DNA of 64,000 bases from Microvirga lupini. Its GTDB lineage: Bacteria > Pseudomonadota > Alphaproteobacteria > Rhizobiales > Beijerinckiaceae. Where the stretch lies: the NCBI RefSeq assembly GCF_014191055.1, contig NZ_JACHWB010000003.1, positions 762,274-826,273 of the forward strand, written 5' to 3'. The translations under genes were made by a program, and so were the position numbers. Under the pieces are notes generated by a model. That model did not search any database. It had not been told where the DNA came from and saw only the letters and a list, made by a program, of their open reading frames with translations. Of this stretch, positions 1 through 10,837 are shown in pieces. Position 1 is the first letter of the stretch. The number at the start of each line of letters is the position of its first letter.

Positions 1-1
1 C

Positions 2-892
2 TCCAGCGTCAGCGAGCACCGGGTCGATATCGGCAGCCCACGTCTCGGCGCCGAGCGCATCGTAGACGTCTCGGCATGTCCTCTTGGCGACGACCGCGAC
101 AACGTGATCGTCATGCTCCAGGAACGGACCATCGCCGACAAGATGAACCGTCAGCTCACTCATCGCGGGGCGGCCCGGTCGATCACGGCTCTCGGTGCCC
201 TGCTGGCGCACGAGATCAAGAACCCGCTCTCCGGCATCCGCGGCGCCGCGCAGCTTCTCGAGCAATCGGCGAACGAGGACGACCGGTTGCTGACGCGACT
301 CATCTGCGACGAGACCGATCGCATCGTAAAGCTCGTGGAGCGCATGGAGGTCTTCGGCGAAGAGCGGCCCGTGGAGCGAGGTGCCGTCAATATCCACGGC
401 GTACTCGACCACGTGAAGCGTTTGGCACAGTCGGGTTTCGCCCGCCACATCCGCTTTGCTGAAAACTATGATCCATCGCTCCCCCCCGTCCTCGGTAATC
501 GGGATCAGCTGATCCAGGTCATCCTGAACCTCGTCAAGAATGCTGCCGAAGCCATTGGCATCGATGCACCGGATGGAGAGATCATCCTGTCGACGGCCTT
601 CCGGACCGGCGTCAGGCTCCAGGTGCCAGGCTCGCAGGAGCGTGTGAGCCTGCCAATCGAGTTGAGCGTCACGGACAATGGACCTGGGATTCCACCGGAG
701 TTGATGAGCGAGCTCTTCGATCCCTTTGTGACCACGAAGGTCCAAGGCAGCGGCCTTGGGCTCGCCCTTGTCGCCAAGATCGTGGGCGACCATGGCGGCA
801 TCGTTGAATGCGAACCGGCTCCCCGGCGGACCACCTTCCGAGTTCTTTTACCCATGCACCGCGCCGGCGACGGTCGCGGGGCTGATTTATAA
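2..892 (+). CDS. ntrB: Nitrogen regulation sensor histidine kinase NtrB (5' truncated by window)
   Basis: Cytoplasmic kinase/phosphatase that controls NtrC in response to PII and nitrogen status. The reading frame is open from base 2, so the N-terminal PAS part lies mostly outside the window. What remains shows the end of a PAS-like domain, a dimerisation/phosphoacceptor helix with the H-E-I-K-N-P-L motif near base 210, and a HATPase domain with an N box ([10 protein letters not shown]) and G boxes ([15 protein letters not shown]). The stop lies 9 bases before ntrC, so the two are co-transcribed. In this bacterial order ntrB usually follows a dusB/nifR3 gene, which would be upstream of the window. 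Identity is supported by sequence motifs and by the ntrC-ntrY-ntrX neighbours. Confidence 0.95.
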   Translation, partial: SSVSEHRVDIGSPRLGAERIVDVSACPLGDDRDNVIVMLQERTIADKMNRQLTHRGAARSITALGALLAHEIKNPLSGIRGAAQLLEQSANEDDRLLTRLICDETDRIVKLVERMEVFGEERPVERGAVNIHGVLDHVKRLAQSGFARHIRFAENYDPSLPPVLGNRDQLIQVILNLVKNAAEAIGIDAPDGEIILSTAFRTGVRLQVPGSQERVSLPIELSVTDNGPGIPPELMSELFDPFVTTKVQGSGLGLALVAKIVGDHGGIVECEPAPRRTTFRVLLPMHRAGDGRGADL

Positions 893-901
893 GGCTGACC
901 T

Positions 902-2368
902 ATGCCGAGCGGACAGATCCTCCTCGCCGATGACGATGCAGCTATCCGGACCGTCCTGAACCAGGCGTTGTCGCGGGCGGGCTACGAGGTCCGCTCCACG
1001 AGCAATGCCGCCACCCTCTGGCGCTGGGTGTCTCAAGGGGAGGGCGATCTTGTCATCACCGATGTGATGATGCCCGACGAGAACGCCTTCGACCTCCTGC
1101 CCCGCGTCAAGAAGCTTCGGCCGGAGCTTCCGATCATTGTCATGAGCGCGCAGAACACGTTCATGACGGCGATCAAGGCCTCTGAGCGCGGTGCCTACGA
1201 GTATCTGCCCAAGCCCTTCGATCTAAAGGAACTGGTGGCCGTTGTCGGCCGGGCGCTCTCCCGCCCGCGCGGCGTGCCCACCGGTGCCCAGCCGGTACCG
1301 GAAAACGAGGATATCCCGCTCGTCGGACGCTCGCAGGCGATGCAGGAGATCTATCGGGCGCTGGCGCGCCTCATGCCCACCGACCTCACCGTGATGATCA
1401 CGGGCGAATCCGGCACGGGCAAGGAACTGGTTGCGAAGGCGCTGCATGATTACGGCAAGCGCCGACAGGGGCCTTTCGTCGCCGTCAATATGGCGGCGAT
1501 CCCGCGGGAGCTTATCGAATCTGAGCTGTTCGGCCATGAGAAGGGCGCCTTCACCGGGGCGACCGCCCGCAATACGGGCCGCTTCGAGCAGGCCGAGGGG
1601 GGAACACTCTTCCTCGACGAGATCGGCGACATGCCCATGGAGGCGCAGACGCGTCTCCTGCGCGTCCTCCAGCAGGGCGAGTATACGACCGTTGGCGGAC
1701 GTGTGCCGATCAAGACCAATGTCCGCATCGTGGCCGCCACGAACAAGGATCTGCGGGTTCTCATTCAGCAGGGCCTCTTCCGCGAGGATTTGTATTTCCG
1801 GCTGAACGTAGTTCCGCTGCGGCTTCCGCCTCTTCGCGAACGGGTCGAGGATATCCCGGATCTCGTCCGCCACTTCTTCGTGCTGGTGGAGAAGGAGGGG
1901 CTTGGCCGCAAGCAGCTTGATGTTGAGGCTATGGACCGGCTGAAGCGTTACCGCTGGCCCGGCAATGTTCGCGAATTGGAGAACCTGGTGCGGCGCTTGG
2001 CTGCACTCTACCCCCAGGACACGATCACGGGCGCCATCGTCGACGCGGAGCTCGATTCCCAGCCGCTCCTCGCGCCGCAGCCTGCCGGAAAACCCGGCCA
2101 GCCAACCCTGCAAGCCTCAGAGGGCCTCTCCGACGCGGTGGAGCGGCACCTGAACGAATACTTTTCCGGGTTCAGGGATTCGCTTCCGCCTCCCGGCCTC
2201 TACCACCGGATCCTGCGCGAGATCGAAGGTCCCTTGATCGGGGCGGCCCTGGCGGCAACGCGGGGCAATCAGATCAGGGCGGCGGAGCTGCTTGGGGTCA
2301 ACCGCAACACCCTGCGGAAGAAGGTTCGGGACCTGGACCTTATGGTCGTGCGGTCAAACAGAGCCTGA
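902..2368 (+). CDS. ntrC: Nitrogen regulation response regulator NtrC
   Basis: Sigma-54-dependent activator of nitrogen-assimilation genes, phosphorylated by NtrB. The 488-residue protein has a receiver domain (acidic pair near residues 10-12, phosphoacceptor Asp54 in VITDVMMP, conserved Lys in YLPKPF). A AAA+ domain follows with Walker A GESGTGKE and an intact sigma-54 contact loop GAFTGA in the segment [13 protein letters not shown]. The C-terminal Fis-type helix-turn-helix is around [17 protein letters not shown]. Length and domain order are normal for the family. The ATG follows ntrB by 9 bases. Because the GAFTGA loop is intact, this protein should be a true sigma-54 activator, unlike NtrX downstream. 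Confidence 0.97.
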   Translation: MPSGQILLADDDAAIRTVLNQALSRAGYEVRSTSNAATLWRWVSQGEGDLVITDVMMPDENAFDLLPRVKKLRPELPIIVMSAQNTFMTAIKASERGAYEYLPKPFDLKELVAVVGRALSRPRGVPTGAQPVPENEDIPLVGRSQAMQEIYRALARLMPTDLTVMITGESGTGKELVAKALHDYGKRRQGPFVAVNMAAIPRELIESELFGHEKGAFTGATARNTGRFEQAEGGTLFLDEIGDMPMEAQTRLLRVLQQGEYTTVGGRVPIKTNVRIVAATNKDLRVLIQQGLFREDLYFRLNVVPLRLPPLRERVEDIPDLVRHFFVLVEKEGLGRKQLDVEAMDRLKRYRWPGNVRELENLVRRLAALYPQDTITGAIVDAELDSQPLLAPQPAGKPGQPTLQASEGLSDAVERHLNEYFSGFRDSLPPPGLYHRILREIEGPLIGAALAATRGNQIRAAELLGVNRNTLRKKVRDLDLMVVRSNRA

Positions 2369-2468
2369 CCAGCCTGAGCTGTAATAATTTGACCACAGTG
2401 TTGTGTTGGTGCATCACCCCAGGGCAGGGTGCCGTCCTCAAGGCGCCCGATCTCGTGGGGCTTCAGTC

Positions 2469-4721
2469 TTGATCAACCAGGACACCATTGCACAGCGTCA
2501 GGCGGCAGAGCCGTCCCAGACCGGTCTCGGTTGGCTGGGCTATGGAGCCGTTCTGTCGGCTCTGGCGTCGGCTCTAGCCACTTTCCTGATTCTCGCCGGT
2601 GCGACGCCGATCCTGCCGACCCACAATGTCGTCGTGTGGGTGTTCACGCTGAACGGCGTTCTCATTGCTGTCCTCCTTGGAATCGTGGCCTGGCAGACCC
2701 GGAAGCTGGTGCGGGAGCGCAGGGCAGGGGCAGCGGCAGCCGGACTCCACGTGCGCATCGTCGGGCTCTTCAGCCTAGTGGCCGTCCTGCCGGCCATTCT
2801 TGTCGCCGGTGTCGCGACGGTGACCCTCGAGCGTGGTCTTGATCCATGGTTCACGGGCGCACTTAAGAATCTCATGAACAACACAGTGTCCATCGCCCAC
2901 TCCTACCGGGAGATGCAGTGCCGGACACTGGCGCGCGAGACTCAGCTGATGGCAGCTGACCTCAATCGCGCGAAGGTTCTCTTCGATGCCGACCGCAACC
3001 TGTTCCGGGAATTCATGAATTCCCGCGCGGTCTTCCTCGGCTTCCCACTTGCCATGCTCGTCGATCCGGACGGTACGGTGGTTGAGCGGATCGAAGTGAA
3101 GAAGGTTGAGAACATTCCTCCGCCCTCTCAGGCAGATCTTCAGGAAGCGAGCTCCCAGGAAGCGCTCTGTCTTTTCACCCGAGGGAGCGGCAACATTTTC
3201 CGTTCCGCCCTGAAGCTCGATGCCCATGGTGGGCGGGTCCTCTACGTGGCGCGTGAGGTGGATCCGCGAGCCATCGAGTTTCCCCAGGTGGCTGAAACCG
3301 GTGTGGCCTTCTACGAAGCGCTTGACCAGAAGAAGGCCGGCATTCAGATCGCCTTTGCGTCCATGTTCACGCTGATCGCCTTGATCGTCCTGCTCTCCGC
3401 AGTCTGGTTCGGGCTGAATTTCGCGAACCGCCTCGTGGCGCCGATCCGACGCCTCATCCATGCGACGGACCAAGTGGCAACCGGCAACTTTTATGTTCAG
3501 GTTCCCGTCAAGCGGGGCGAGGGGGATCTTGGCCATCTCGGCGAGACCTTCAACAAGATGACCTCGGAGTTGCGCCGCCAGCATGATGGCCTCACCACAG
3601 CCAGCGAGCTCATGGATCGTCGTCGCCGCTTTACCGAGGCAGTTCTCGCCGGTGTCTCGGCCGGGGTGATCGGCGTGAATGCCCGGGGTGTGATCACCAT
3701 CGTCAACCCTTCGACGGAGTCCCTGCTCGGGGCTTCGCGAGAGGAGCTGCTCGGCAAGTCGATCACCATGATCTTGCCGGAGGTCACTTCCCTGGTGGAG
3801 GAGATGAGCCACGGGCGCCAGCGACTCATGCAGCAGCAGATCCATATCGCCCGCCGCGGCAAAGAGCGCACGATCAATGTCCGCGTGACCAGCGAGCAGA
3901 CCCGCAGCGAGAAGCGGGATCTCGTGATCACCCTCGACGACATCACGGATCTCGTCCTGGCGCAGCGGACGTCCGCCTGGGCGGACGTGGCGCGCCGGAT
4001 TGCGCACGAGATCAAGAACCCGCTGACCCCGATCCAGCTCTCGGCCGAGCGTATCCGCAGGAAATACGGCAAGGTGATCACCACCGATCGTGAGGTGTTC
4101 GATCAGTGCACGGACACGATCGTGCGGCAGGTCGACGACATCAAGCGGATGGTCGACGAGTTCTCATCCTTCGCCCGCATGCCCAAGCCGACCATCGGAA
4201 ACGAGGATCTGGCCGAGACAATCCGGCAGGTGGTCTTCATGATGAAGATTGCCCACCCTGAGATCGAATTTGCCGATCAGCTTCCTCAGGGGCCTCTTGT
4301 GGCGCCGTTCGACCGCCGTCTCGTGTCCCAGGCTGTGACCAATATCGTCAAGAACGCGACGGAAGCCATTGCGGCAGTGCCAGATGAGGAGCGAGGGCAG
4401 GGGCAGATCGCCATTCTTCTGGACGACACGCACCCGGACTATCTGATCCTGGCCGTGACCGACAACGGCAAGGGCTTCCCTGTTGAAGGGCGGCAGCGCC
4501 TTCTGGAGCCCTATATGACGACCCGCGAGGGTGGAACCGGTTTAGGATTGCCGATCGTCGCAAAGATCCTGGAAGACCATGGGGGCGGCATGGAACTCGC
4601 CGACAATCCTGCCGGAAGAGGTGGGCAGGTTCGCATGTGGATCCCAAAGACGAAACAGATTTCATCGGAAGAGACATCGGCCGTTTCCAGCCGACATGAC
4701 TCTCGCAGGGCAAGCTCATGA
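2469..4721 (+). CDS. ntrY: Membrane sensor histidine kinase NtrY
   Basis: Transmembrane kinase of the NtrY-NtrX system, linked in alphaproteobacteria to nitrogen, redox and envelope control. Three hydrophobic segments occupy the first ~120 residues. A periplasmic stretch, a fourth membrane segment (FASMFTLIALIVLLSAVWFG), a HAMP linker, a PAS domain, a phosphoacceptor helix ([17 protein letters not shown]) and an ATPase domain (TDNGKGFP, GTGLGLPIV) follow. No ATG exists in the N-terminal region. I chose the TTG at 2469 because GTGGGG precedes it at good spacing; the GTG at 2403 would add 22 residues and has no visible ribosome site. The 3' end overlaps ntrX by 4 bases. Confidence 0.93.
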   Translation: MINQDTIAQRQAAEPSQTGLGWLGYGAVLSALASALATFLILAGATPILPTHNVVVWVFTLNGVLIAVLLGIVAWQTRKLVRERRAGAAAAGLHVRIVGLFSLVAVLPAILVAGVATVTLERGLDPWFTGALKNLMNNTVSIAHSYREMQCRTLARETQLMAADLNRAKVLFDADRNLFREFMNSRAVFLGFPLAMLVDPDGTVVERIEVKKVENIPPPSQADLQEASSQEALCLFTRGSGNIFRSALKLDAHGGRVLYVAREVDPRAIEFPQVAETGVAFYEALDQKKAGIQIAFASMFTLIALIVLLSAVWFGLNFANRLVAPIRRLIHATDQVATGNFYVQVPVKRGEGDLGHLGETFNKMTSELRRQHDGLTTASELMDRRRRFTEAVLAGVSAGVIGVNARGVITIVNPSTESLLGASREELLGKSITMILPEVTSLVEEMSHGRQRLMQQQIHIARRGKERTINVRVTSEQTRSEKRDLVITLDDITDLVLAQRTSAWADVARRIAHEIKNPLTPIQLSAERIRRKYGKVITTDREVFDQCTDTIVRQVDDIKRMVDEFSSFARMPKPTIGNEDLAETIRQVVFMMKIAHPEIEFADQLPQGPLVAPFDRRLVSQAVTNIVKNATEAIAAVPDEERGQGQIAILLDDTHPDYLILAVTDNGKGFPVEGRQRLLEPYMTTREGGTGLGLPIVAKILEDHGGGMELADNPAGRGGQVRMWIPKTKQISSEETSAVSSRHDSRRASS

Positions 4722-6088
4722 GCGCTGATATTCTCGTCGTCGACGACGAAGTCGACATTCGCGAACTTGTGGCCGGTATTCTTGAGGATGAAGGCCACCG
4801 GACACGCACGGCTGGGACCTCCGACGAGGCCCTGGCTGCTATCGAGACGCGGCGTCCCCACCTCGTCTTCCTGGATATCTGGCTGCAGGGAAGCCGCCTG
4901 GATGGTCTCCAGGTGCTCGAGATCATCAAGAGCCAGCACCCGGACCTGCCGGTGGTGATGATCTCAGGCCATGGCAACATCGAAACCGCAGTTTCGGCCA
5001 TCAAGGCCGGTGCCTACGACTTCATCGAAAAGCCGTTCAAGGCTGATCGGCTCGTGCTCGTGGCCGAGCGTGCCCTTGAGGCATCGCGACTGAAGCGAGA
5101 AGTGCGCGACCTGCGCTCCCGGTCCGTTCAGGCGAGCCGCATTGCCGGCAAGTCCATCGTGATCAACCAGCTTCGCCAAGCGGTTGAGCGGGCGGCCCCG
5201 ACAAATGCCCGGATCCTGATCACCGGCGCACCCGGCTCTGGCAAGGAGCTGACGGCCCGAACCCTTCACGGGCTTTCCACCCGCGCCAACGGTCCCTTCG
5301 TGGTGCTCTCGGCCGCGACCATTACGCCGGACACCATGGAGGCCGAGCTCTTCGGTACGGAAGGTGGAGCAGGCGGTGGACGCCGCGTCGGCGCGCTTGA
5401 GGAGGCCCATGGCGGAACTCTCTATATCGACGAGATCGCCGACATGCCGCGGGAGACGCAGAATCGGATTCTGCGCGTTCTCGTGGACCAGAACTTCCAG
5501 CGTGTCGGCGGAACGACCCGGGTTCATGTGGATGTCCGTATCGTCTCGTCGTCCAGCCGCGATCTGCCGGCTGAGATTGCCGCTGGCCGGTTCCGCGAGG
5601 ATCTCTTCCACCGCCTTGGGGTTATTCCGATTCGGGTGCCGTCCTTGGCCGAGCGCCGGGAGGATGTGCCCGAGCTCATCGATTTCTTCATGGAGCAGAT
5701 CTCGTCGACGACAGGCCTGCCCAAGCGCCGAATCGCCGAGGATGCGATGGCAGTGCTGCAGTCGCATGACTGGCCGGGCAATGTGCGCCAGCTCAGGAAC
5801 AACGTCGAGCGCCTGATGATCCTCACGTCCGGTGAGCCCGACGCGGAGGTCACGGCCGACATGCTGCCGTCCGAGATCGGTGCGCTCGTTCCGAGTACGC
5901 CTGGCGGGGCAGGGGGCGAAAAGCTCATGAGCCTGCCGCTCCGCGACGCCCGTGAGATCTTCGAGCGGGAGTACCTTCTGGCCCAGATTGCCCGCTTCAG
6001 CGGCAACATTTCTAGGACGGCGGAGTTCATCGGCATGGAGCGGTCGGCCCTGCACCGGAAGCTGAAATCCCTGGGGATCGGCGGCTGA
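4718..6088 (+). CDS. ntrX: Nitrogen assimilation response regulator NtrX
   Basis: Cognate regulator of NtrY, 456 residues: receiver domain (phosphoacceptor Asp53 in VFLDIWLQG), AAA+ domain and C-terminal Fis-type helix-turn-helix (ISRTAEFIGMERSALHRKL). Walker A reads GAPGSGKE. The place where NtrC carries GAFTGA reads GTEGGAGGGR here, so the sigma-54 contact loop is missing. This is known for many alphaproteobacterial NtrX proteins, which are thought to act on other promoters. The ATG overlaps the ntrY stop (ATGA), implying translational coupling. The histidine kinase NtrY directly upstream is the expected partner. Confidence 0.95.
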   Translation: MSADILVVDDEVDIRELVAGILEDEGHRTRTAGTSDEALAAIETRRPHLVFLDIWLQGSRLDGLQVLEIIKSQHPDLPVVMISGHGNIETAVSAIKAGAYDFIEKPFKADRLVLVAERALEASRLKREVRDLRSRSVQASRIAGKSIVINQLRQAVERAAPTNARILITGAPGSGKELTARTLHGLSTRANGPFVVLSAATITPDTMEAELFGTEGGAGGGRRVGALEEAHGGTLYIDEIADMPRETQNRILRVLVDQNFQRVGGTTRVHVDVRIVSSSSRDLPAEIAAGRFREDLFHRLGVIPIRVPSLAERREDVPELIDFFMEQISSTTGLPKRRIAEDAMAVLQSHDWPGNVRQLRNNVERLMILTSGEPDAEVTADMLPSEIGALVPSTPGGAGGEKLMSLPLRDAREIFEREYLLAQIARFSGNISRTAEFIGMERSALHRKLKSLGIGG

Positions 6089-6323
6089 CGACCTGCTGCC
6101 GATGTTCCGATGGGTCACGTGCTGTCGTCAGGCCTGGAACTAAAACCTACCAATCCACGGGAAAATGCGCCCCGAGGAGGTAGAACCGTTGCGTCCCCCT
6201 TGCCGAACGCGGCTGTTCGCCCTGTAATAAGTAGGCCGGTCACCGACCGCACGAAAGCGGACAATCATATCAAGGCGGCCCCATAGCCAAGACCGGCGGC
6301 GATGGGCTGGCGAGGCAACTTCA

Positions 6324-6578
6324 ATGGCGGGCGATCGCGCGCAGAACCTTCAGGACACCTTCCTCAACTACGTCCGGAAGCAGAAAATACCCCTGACGAT
6401 CTTTCTCGTGAATGGCGTCAAGCTCCAGGGAGTCGTCACTTGGTTCGACAATTTCTGCGTTCTTCTGCGCAGAGATGGTCACTCACAACTGGTTTACAAA
6501 CACGCCATTTCCACCATCATGCCGGGACAGCCTGTTCAGTTGTTCGATCAGATCGACGAGGCTGGCGAGAAGGCCTGA
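6324..6578 (+). CDS. hfq: RNA chaperone Hfq
   Basis: Hexameric Sm-like RNA chaperone that pairs small RNAs with mRNAs. At 84 residues it has the usual alphaproteobacterial length. The Sm1 segment ([22 protein letters not shown]) and Sm2 segment ([11 protein letters not shown], matching the family Y-K-H-A-I-S signature) are both intact. The ATG is at 6324; a stretch of 235 bases separates it from ntrX, so a separate promoter is plausible, although no clear -35/-10 pair was identified. The hflX start follows one base after the hfq stop, the classical hfq-hflX arrangement. Confidence 0.98.
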   Translation: MAGDRAQNLQDTFLNYVRKQKIPLTIFLVNGVKLQGVVTWFDNFCVLLRRDGHSQLVYKHAISTIMPGQPVQLFDQIDEAGEKA

Positions 6579-6579
6579 G

Positions 6580-7968
<1,389 letters not shown>

Positions 7969-7974
<6 letters not shown>

Positions 7975-8814
7975 GGTGGCGCCCGGCTCTCGCTCGGCCA
8001 TCTTCGCAGCAACCCAGAGCCGCTCCATCTCTTCAAGGGAAGCGTCATCGAGGCTGCGATCCTGCTCGCCGAGGCCCTGCTCGACAGCCCGGAACCGGCG
8101 CTCGAACTTGGCGTTCGTGCGTCGCAGAGCCTGCTCAGGATCGATGCCGAAATGACGAGCGAGGTTCGTCACGGAAAAGAGCAGGTCGCCGATTTCATCC
8201 TCGACCTTGTCTCTGTCTCCAGATGAAGAGGCTTCTTTAACTTCCTCTAACTCTTCGTGAATCTTATCGACGACCTGGGCAGCGTCTGGCCAGTCGAAGC
8301 CGACCTTGGCAGCTTTGGCTGTCAGTTTCTGGGCTCGTGTCAGGGCGGGCAGGGCCGTCGGAATGCTGCCGAGAAAGCCCACCTCATGCGCCTCTGCTGA
8401 CAAGCCCATTTTGGCTCGCTCTGCCTTTCTTTCCGCCTTCTCCTCGGCTTTGATCGAGTCCCAAAGGTGCTTCACATCCCCGGGCGACAGGTTCTCGATG
8501 CTTCCGAAGACGTGGGGATGGCGCCGGATGAGCTTTTTCGTGATCGCCTCGACCACATCGCCGAAGGCGAAGGCACCCTGCTCCTCGGCCATGCGGGCGT
8601 GGAAAACCACCTGGAGCAGCAGGTCGCCAAGTTCGTCCCGGAGATCCGCCAGATCGCCACGCTCGATGGCGTCCACGACCTCGTAGGCCTCCTCAAGCGT
8701 ATAAGGCGTGATCGACGCGAAATTCTGCTCGAGATCCCAAGGACATCCTGTTCCCGGCGTGCGCAGGGCCGCCATGATCTCCAGGAGGCGTGTGATGTCG
8801 GTCGAAGGCTTCAT
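7969..8814 (-). CDS. mazG: Nucleoside triphosphate pyrophosphohydrolase MazG
   Basis: All-alpha NTP pyrophosphatase that hydrolyses nucleoside triphosphates to monophosphates, a pool-cleaning enzyme. The 281-residue protein shows the two-repeat MazG layout. The N-terminal half begins with RTPGTGCPWDLEQ and has the metal-binding EEAYEVVDA and DELGDLLLQ motifs; the C-terminal half repeats them as HEELEEVKEA and DEIGDLLFS. The gene is convergent with hflX and overlaps it by 6 bases, a common arrangement in related genomes. No terminator hairpin can fit between the two genes. Confidence 0.96.
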
Positions 8815-8948
8815 GGTTAATTCCTGCTCGCTAGGTCAGTCTCATACCCTGAGGACAAAACCCACGGCTAGCTGGATTTGCGCCATCTCCCTGCAGTAGC
8901 GGTGTATGAAGTCAGCAGAATTCTTTGTGATCATTGAGGAAGGGTACG

Positions 8949-9389
8949 ATGAAAGCGCGGGTCAAACTGGTCGACGGGATGATGTTCGTGGGCGAGTCCG
9001 GCAGCGGACATGCTGTCATCATGGATGGCGCGCCTGAATATGGCGGGCGCAATCTCGGGATCCGTCCCATGGAAATGCTCCTGATCGGGCTCGGCGGTTG
9101 TACCGCCTTCGACGTCGTGCAGATCCTTAGAAAGGGCCGTGAGCAGATCTCGGATTGCGAGGTCGAGGTAGCCGCCGAGCGTGCAGCGACTGATCCCAAG
9201 GTCTTCACCAAGATCCACCTCGAGTACCGGGTCGTGGGCAAGGACTTGGTACCGGCGAAGGTCGAACGGGCGATCCAGTTGTCCAAGGAGAAGTACTGCT
9301 CGGCCTCGATCATGCTCGGTGCCGTGGCCGAGATCACCCATAGCTGGACAGCTTCAGATGAGACGGCAGAGCCTGAGACGGCATCCTAG
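8949..9389 (+). CDS. OsmC-family protein
   Basis: OsmC/Ohr-like fold protein of 146 residues. This family includes peroxiredoxin-like hydroperoxide reductases and less characterised YhfA-type members. A cysteine in LIGLGGCTAFDVVQ and a second in KEKYCSASIML sit at the two catalytic-cysteine positions. The TTG 15 bases upstream is in frame, but the ATG at 8949 is preceded by GAGGAAGG at ideal spacing, so I use it. It stands alone, between mazG (divergent) and a hairpin at 9456. The sequence resembles the YhfA-like branch more than Ohr, so the substrate is unknown. Confidence 0.85.
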   Translation: MKARVKLVDGMMFVGESGSGHAVIMDGAPEYGGRNLGIRPMEMLLIGLGGCTAFDVVQILRKGREQISDCEVEVAAERAATDPKVFTKIHLEYRVVGKDLVPAKVERAIQLSKEKYCSASIMLGAVAEITHSWTASDETAEPETAS

Positions 9390-9455
9390 GACAATCGTTC
9401 AGGAGAACCGACAACCTGGGCTGCGTCTGATCGAACATCCTTGAACAGACATTGC

Positions 9456-9486
9456 GCCATGAGCGGTCCTGGCAACCGCTCATGGC
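9456..9486. terminator. Perfect 12-bp stem-loop between convergent genes
   Basis: Bases 9456-9467 (GCCATGAGCGGT) pair perfectly with 9475-9486, leaving a 7-base loop. It lies between the OsmC-like gene (plus) and the small gene at 9622 (minus), where a bidirectional terminator is expected. There is no T-run on either side, so it is not a textbook intrinsic terminator. Confidence 0.5.
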
Positions 9487-9621
9487 CAACCGTGCATTCT
9501 TCGCCAGAAGCTCCAAGCAGATCGCCTGAGGTCCGAGGGGAGAGGTCGGCAGCTCTTTATATGAAATTCGCATAAGATATATTATGGAACTTAAGCCTCA
9601 GGATGCTCGGGCCTTTGATGC

Positions 9622-9972
9622 CTACCTATCGGCCTGTGATTTCGGTTCGAGTGAAAGATACCATTCGGCATATGGCGTATCTCTTACCAGCCGCCGATTG
9701 TAGTCCGGTGCACCGTCACTCCACCAGACTGGACCGCGCTCACCAAGGGCCCGCTTTGCAGCGTCTACCCGAGCACGGGTTTGGCTCAATGCCTGTGGAT
9801 CGTCCCTGACATTGCGGATCGCCCGGCGGGCCGCCATCAGCTCCTTGACGAGACGCTCACGCTCTAGAGGTTCCAGATCGGGATTGCTGAGGCGCCACAA
9901 GCGGCCGCGAACCACGAAATAGCGGCCATCCGGGGTGCGCGGATACGGATCGGTGGATGGCGCGCGGCTCAT
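9622..9972 (-). CDS. Small conserved hypothetical protein, charged
   Basis: A 116-residue protein of unknown function. It begins with a proline-rich segment and a G-R-Y-F-V-V-R-G-R-L-W-R-L motif, followed by an arginine/glutamate-rich amphipathic stretch (residues ~35-75, helical in appearance), then WWSDGAPDYNRR. The ATG at 9972 is preceded on the minus strand by an AGGAG site. No signal peptide or membrane segment is visible. I recall similar short proteins in rhizobial genomes but cannot assign a role. It sits just downstream of the MBL-fold gene on the same strand, about 65 bases away, and may be co-transcribed with it. Confidence 0.7.
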   Translation of the reverse strand: MSRAPSTDPYPRTPDGRYFVVRGRLWRLSNPDLEPLERERLVKELMAARRAIRNVRDDPQALSQTRARVDAAKRALGERGPVWWSDGAPDYNRRLVRDTPYAEWYLSLEPKSQADR

Positions 9973-10036
9973 GGGCTCCTCTCAGCACGACCAGCTCCTA
10001 AAGGTCGTCAGGCTCCATCACTGCGTGATCGCACAG

Positions 10037-10837
10037 TCAGCGAGCTTCGATCTGCATCCCATCATAGGCAGGTTCGACATGCGGCGGCAGTTCGCTCCGC
10101 AGCGTCTCATAGTCAAGATCCGTGTGCAGATTCGTCAGGATGGCGCGCTTCGGTTTGACTTTCGCGATAAAGTCCAACGCCTCCGACACCGAGAAATGGG
10201 TGGGATGCGGCGTGTAGCGCAAGGCATCGAGGATCAGGACGTCCAGTCCCTCCAGATAGCGGAGGCTCTCCTCAGGCATCGCGCTCACGTCCGGAGCATA
10301 GGCGATGCTGCCGAACCGGAAGCCCAGGGTATCGATATCCCCGTGGACCATTCTGAACGGAAGCGCCTCTACGTTGCCGCCCGGTCCTTGCACCGAGGCC
10401 AGGATCCCGGGCTTCAGATGGTGCATCTTGAGAATGGGTGGATAGCTGCTCCCGGCCGGTGTGTCGAAGCAGTAGCCGAAGCGCATCAGCAGCAGCTCGC
10501 TGGTCATCCGATCGGCATAAACCGGGATGCGATGGCGCTGGACGATAGCGAGCGGGCGCAGGTCGTCGATCCCATGGATGTGATCGGCGTGCTCGTGGGT
10601 GTACAGAACCGCATCCAGACGGCGGACATCGGCACCCAGCAATTGATCGCGGACATCCGGACCGGTATCGACCAGCACGGTGGTGACGGCGCCGTCCGGC
10701 CCGGTTCGTTCCACCAGCACGGAGCAGCGTCTGCGCCGGTTCTTTGGATTGGCCGGATCGCAGGCCCCCCAGCCGACACCCACGCGCGGCACGCCAGCGG
10801 AAGACCCACAGCCGAGGATCGTCAAACGCAACGCCAT
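10037..10837 (-). CDS. MBL-fold metallo-hydrolase, PhnP-like
   Basis: Metallo-beta-lactamase-fold hydrolase of 266 residues, related to PhnP/RNase Z-like phosphodiesterases. It opens with LTILGCGSSAGVPR and has the metal-binding motif THEHADH at about residues 100-106 and an Asp-containing DALRYTPHPTHFS segment. In the tatD-MBL pairs of rhizobia it is always next to TatD but its substrate is not settled. Its ATG shares one base with the tatD-like stop codon (TAATG), indicating translational coupling. Confidence 0.9.
   Translation of the reverse strand: MALRLTILGCGSSAGVPRVGVGWGACDPANPKNRRRRCSVLVERTGPDGAVTTVLVDTGPDVRDQLLGADVRRLDAVLYTHEHADHIHGIDDLRPLAIVQRHRIPVYADRMTSELLLMRFGYCFDTPAGSSYPPILKMHHLKPGILASVQGPGGNVEALPFRMVHGDIDTLGFRFGSIAYAPDVSAMPEESLRYLEGLDVLILDALRYTPHPTHFSVSEALDFIAKVKPKRAILTNLHTDLDYETLRSELPPHVEPAYDGMQIEAR

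Noticed and set aside
1223..2113. 296-codon open frame on the minus strand inside ntrC
   Set aside because: Antisense to a gene with clear family motifs; a high-GC shadow with no recognisable domain.
2775..4007. 410-codon minus-strand frame inside ntrY
   Set aside because: Complement of an intact histidine kinase; composition of a shadow frame, rich in Arg, His and Gly.
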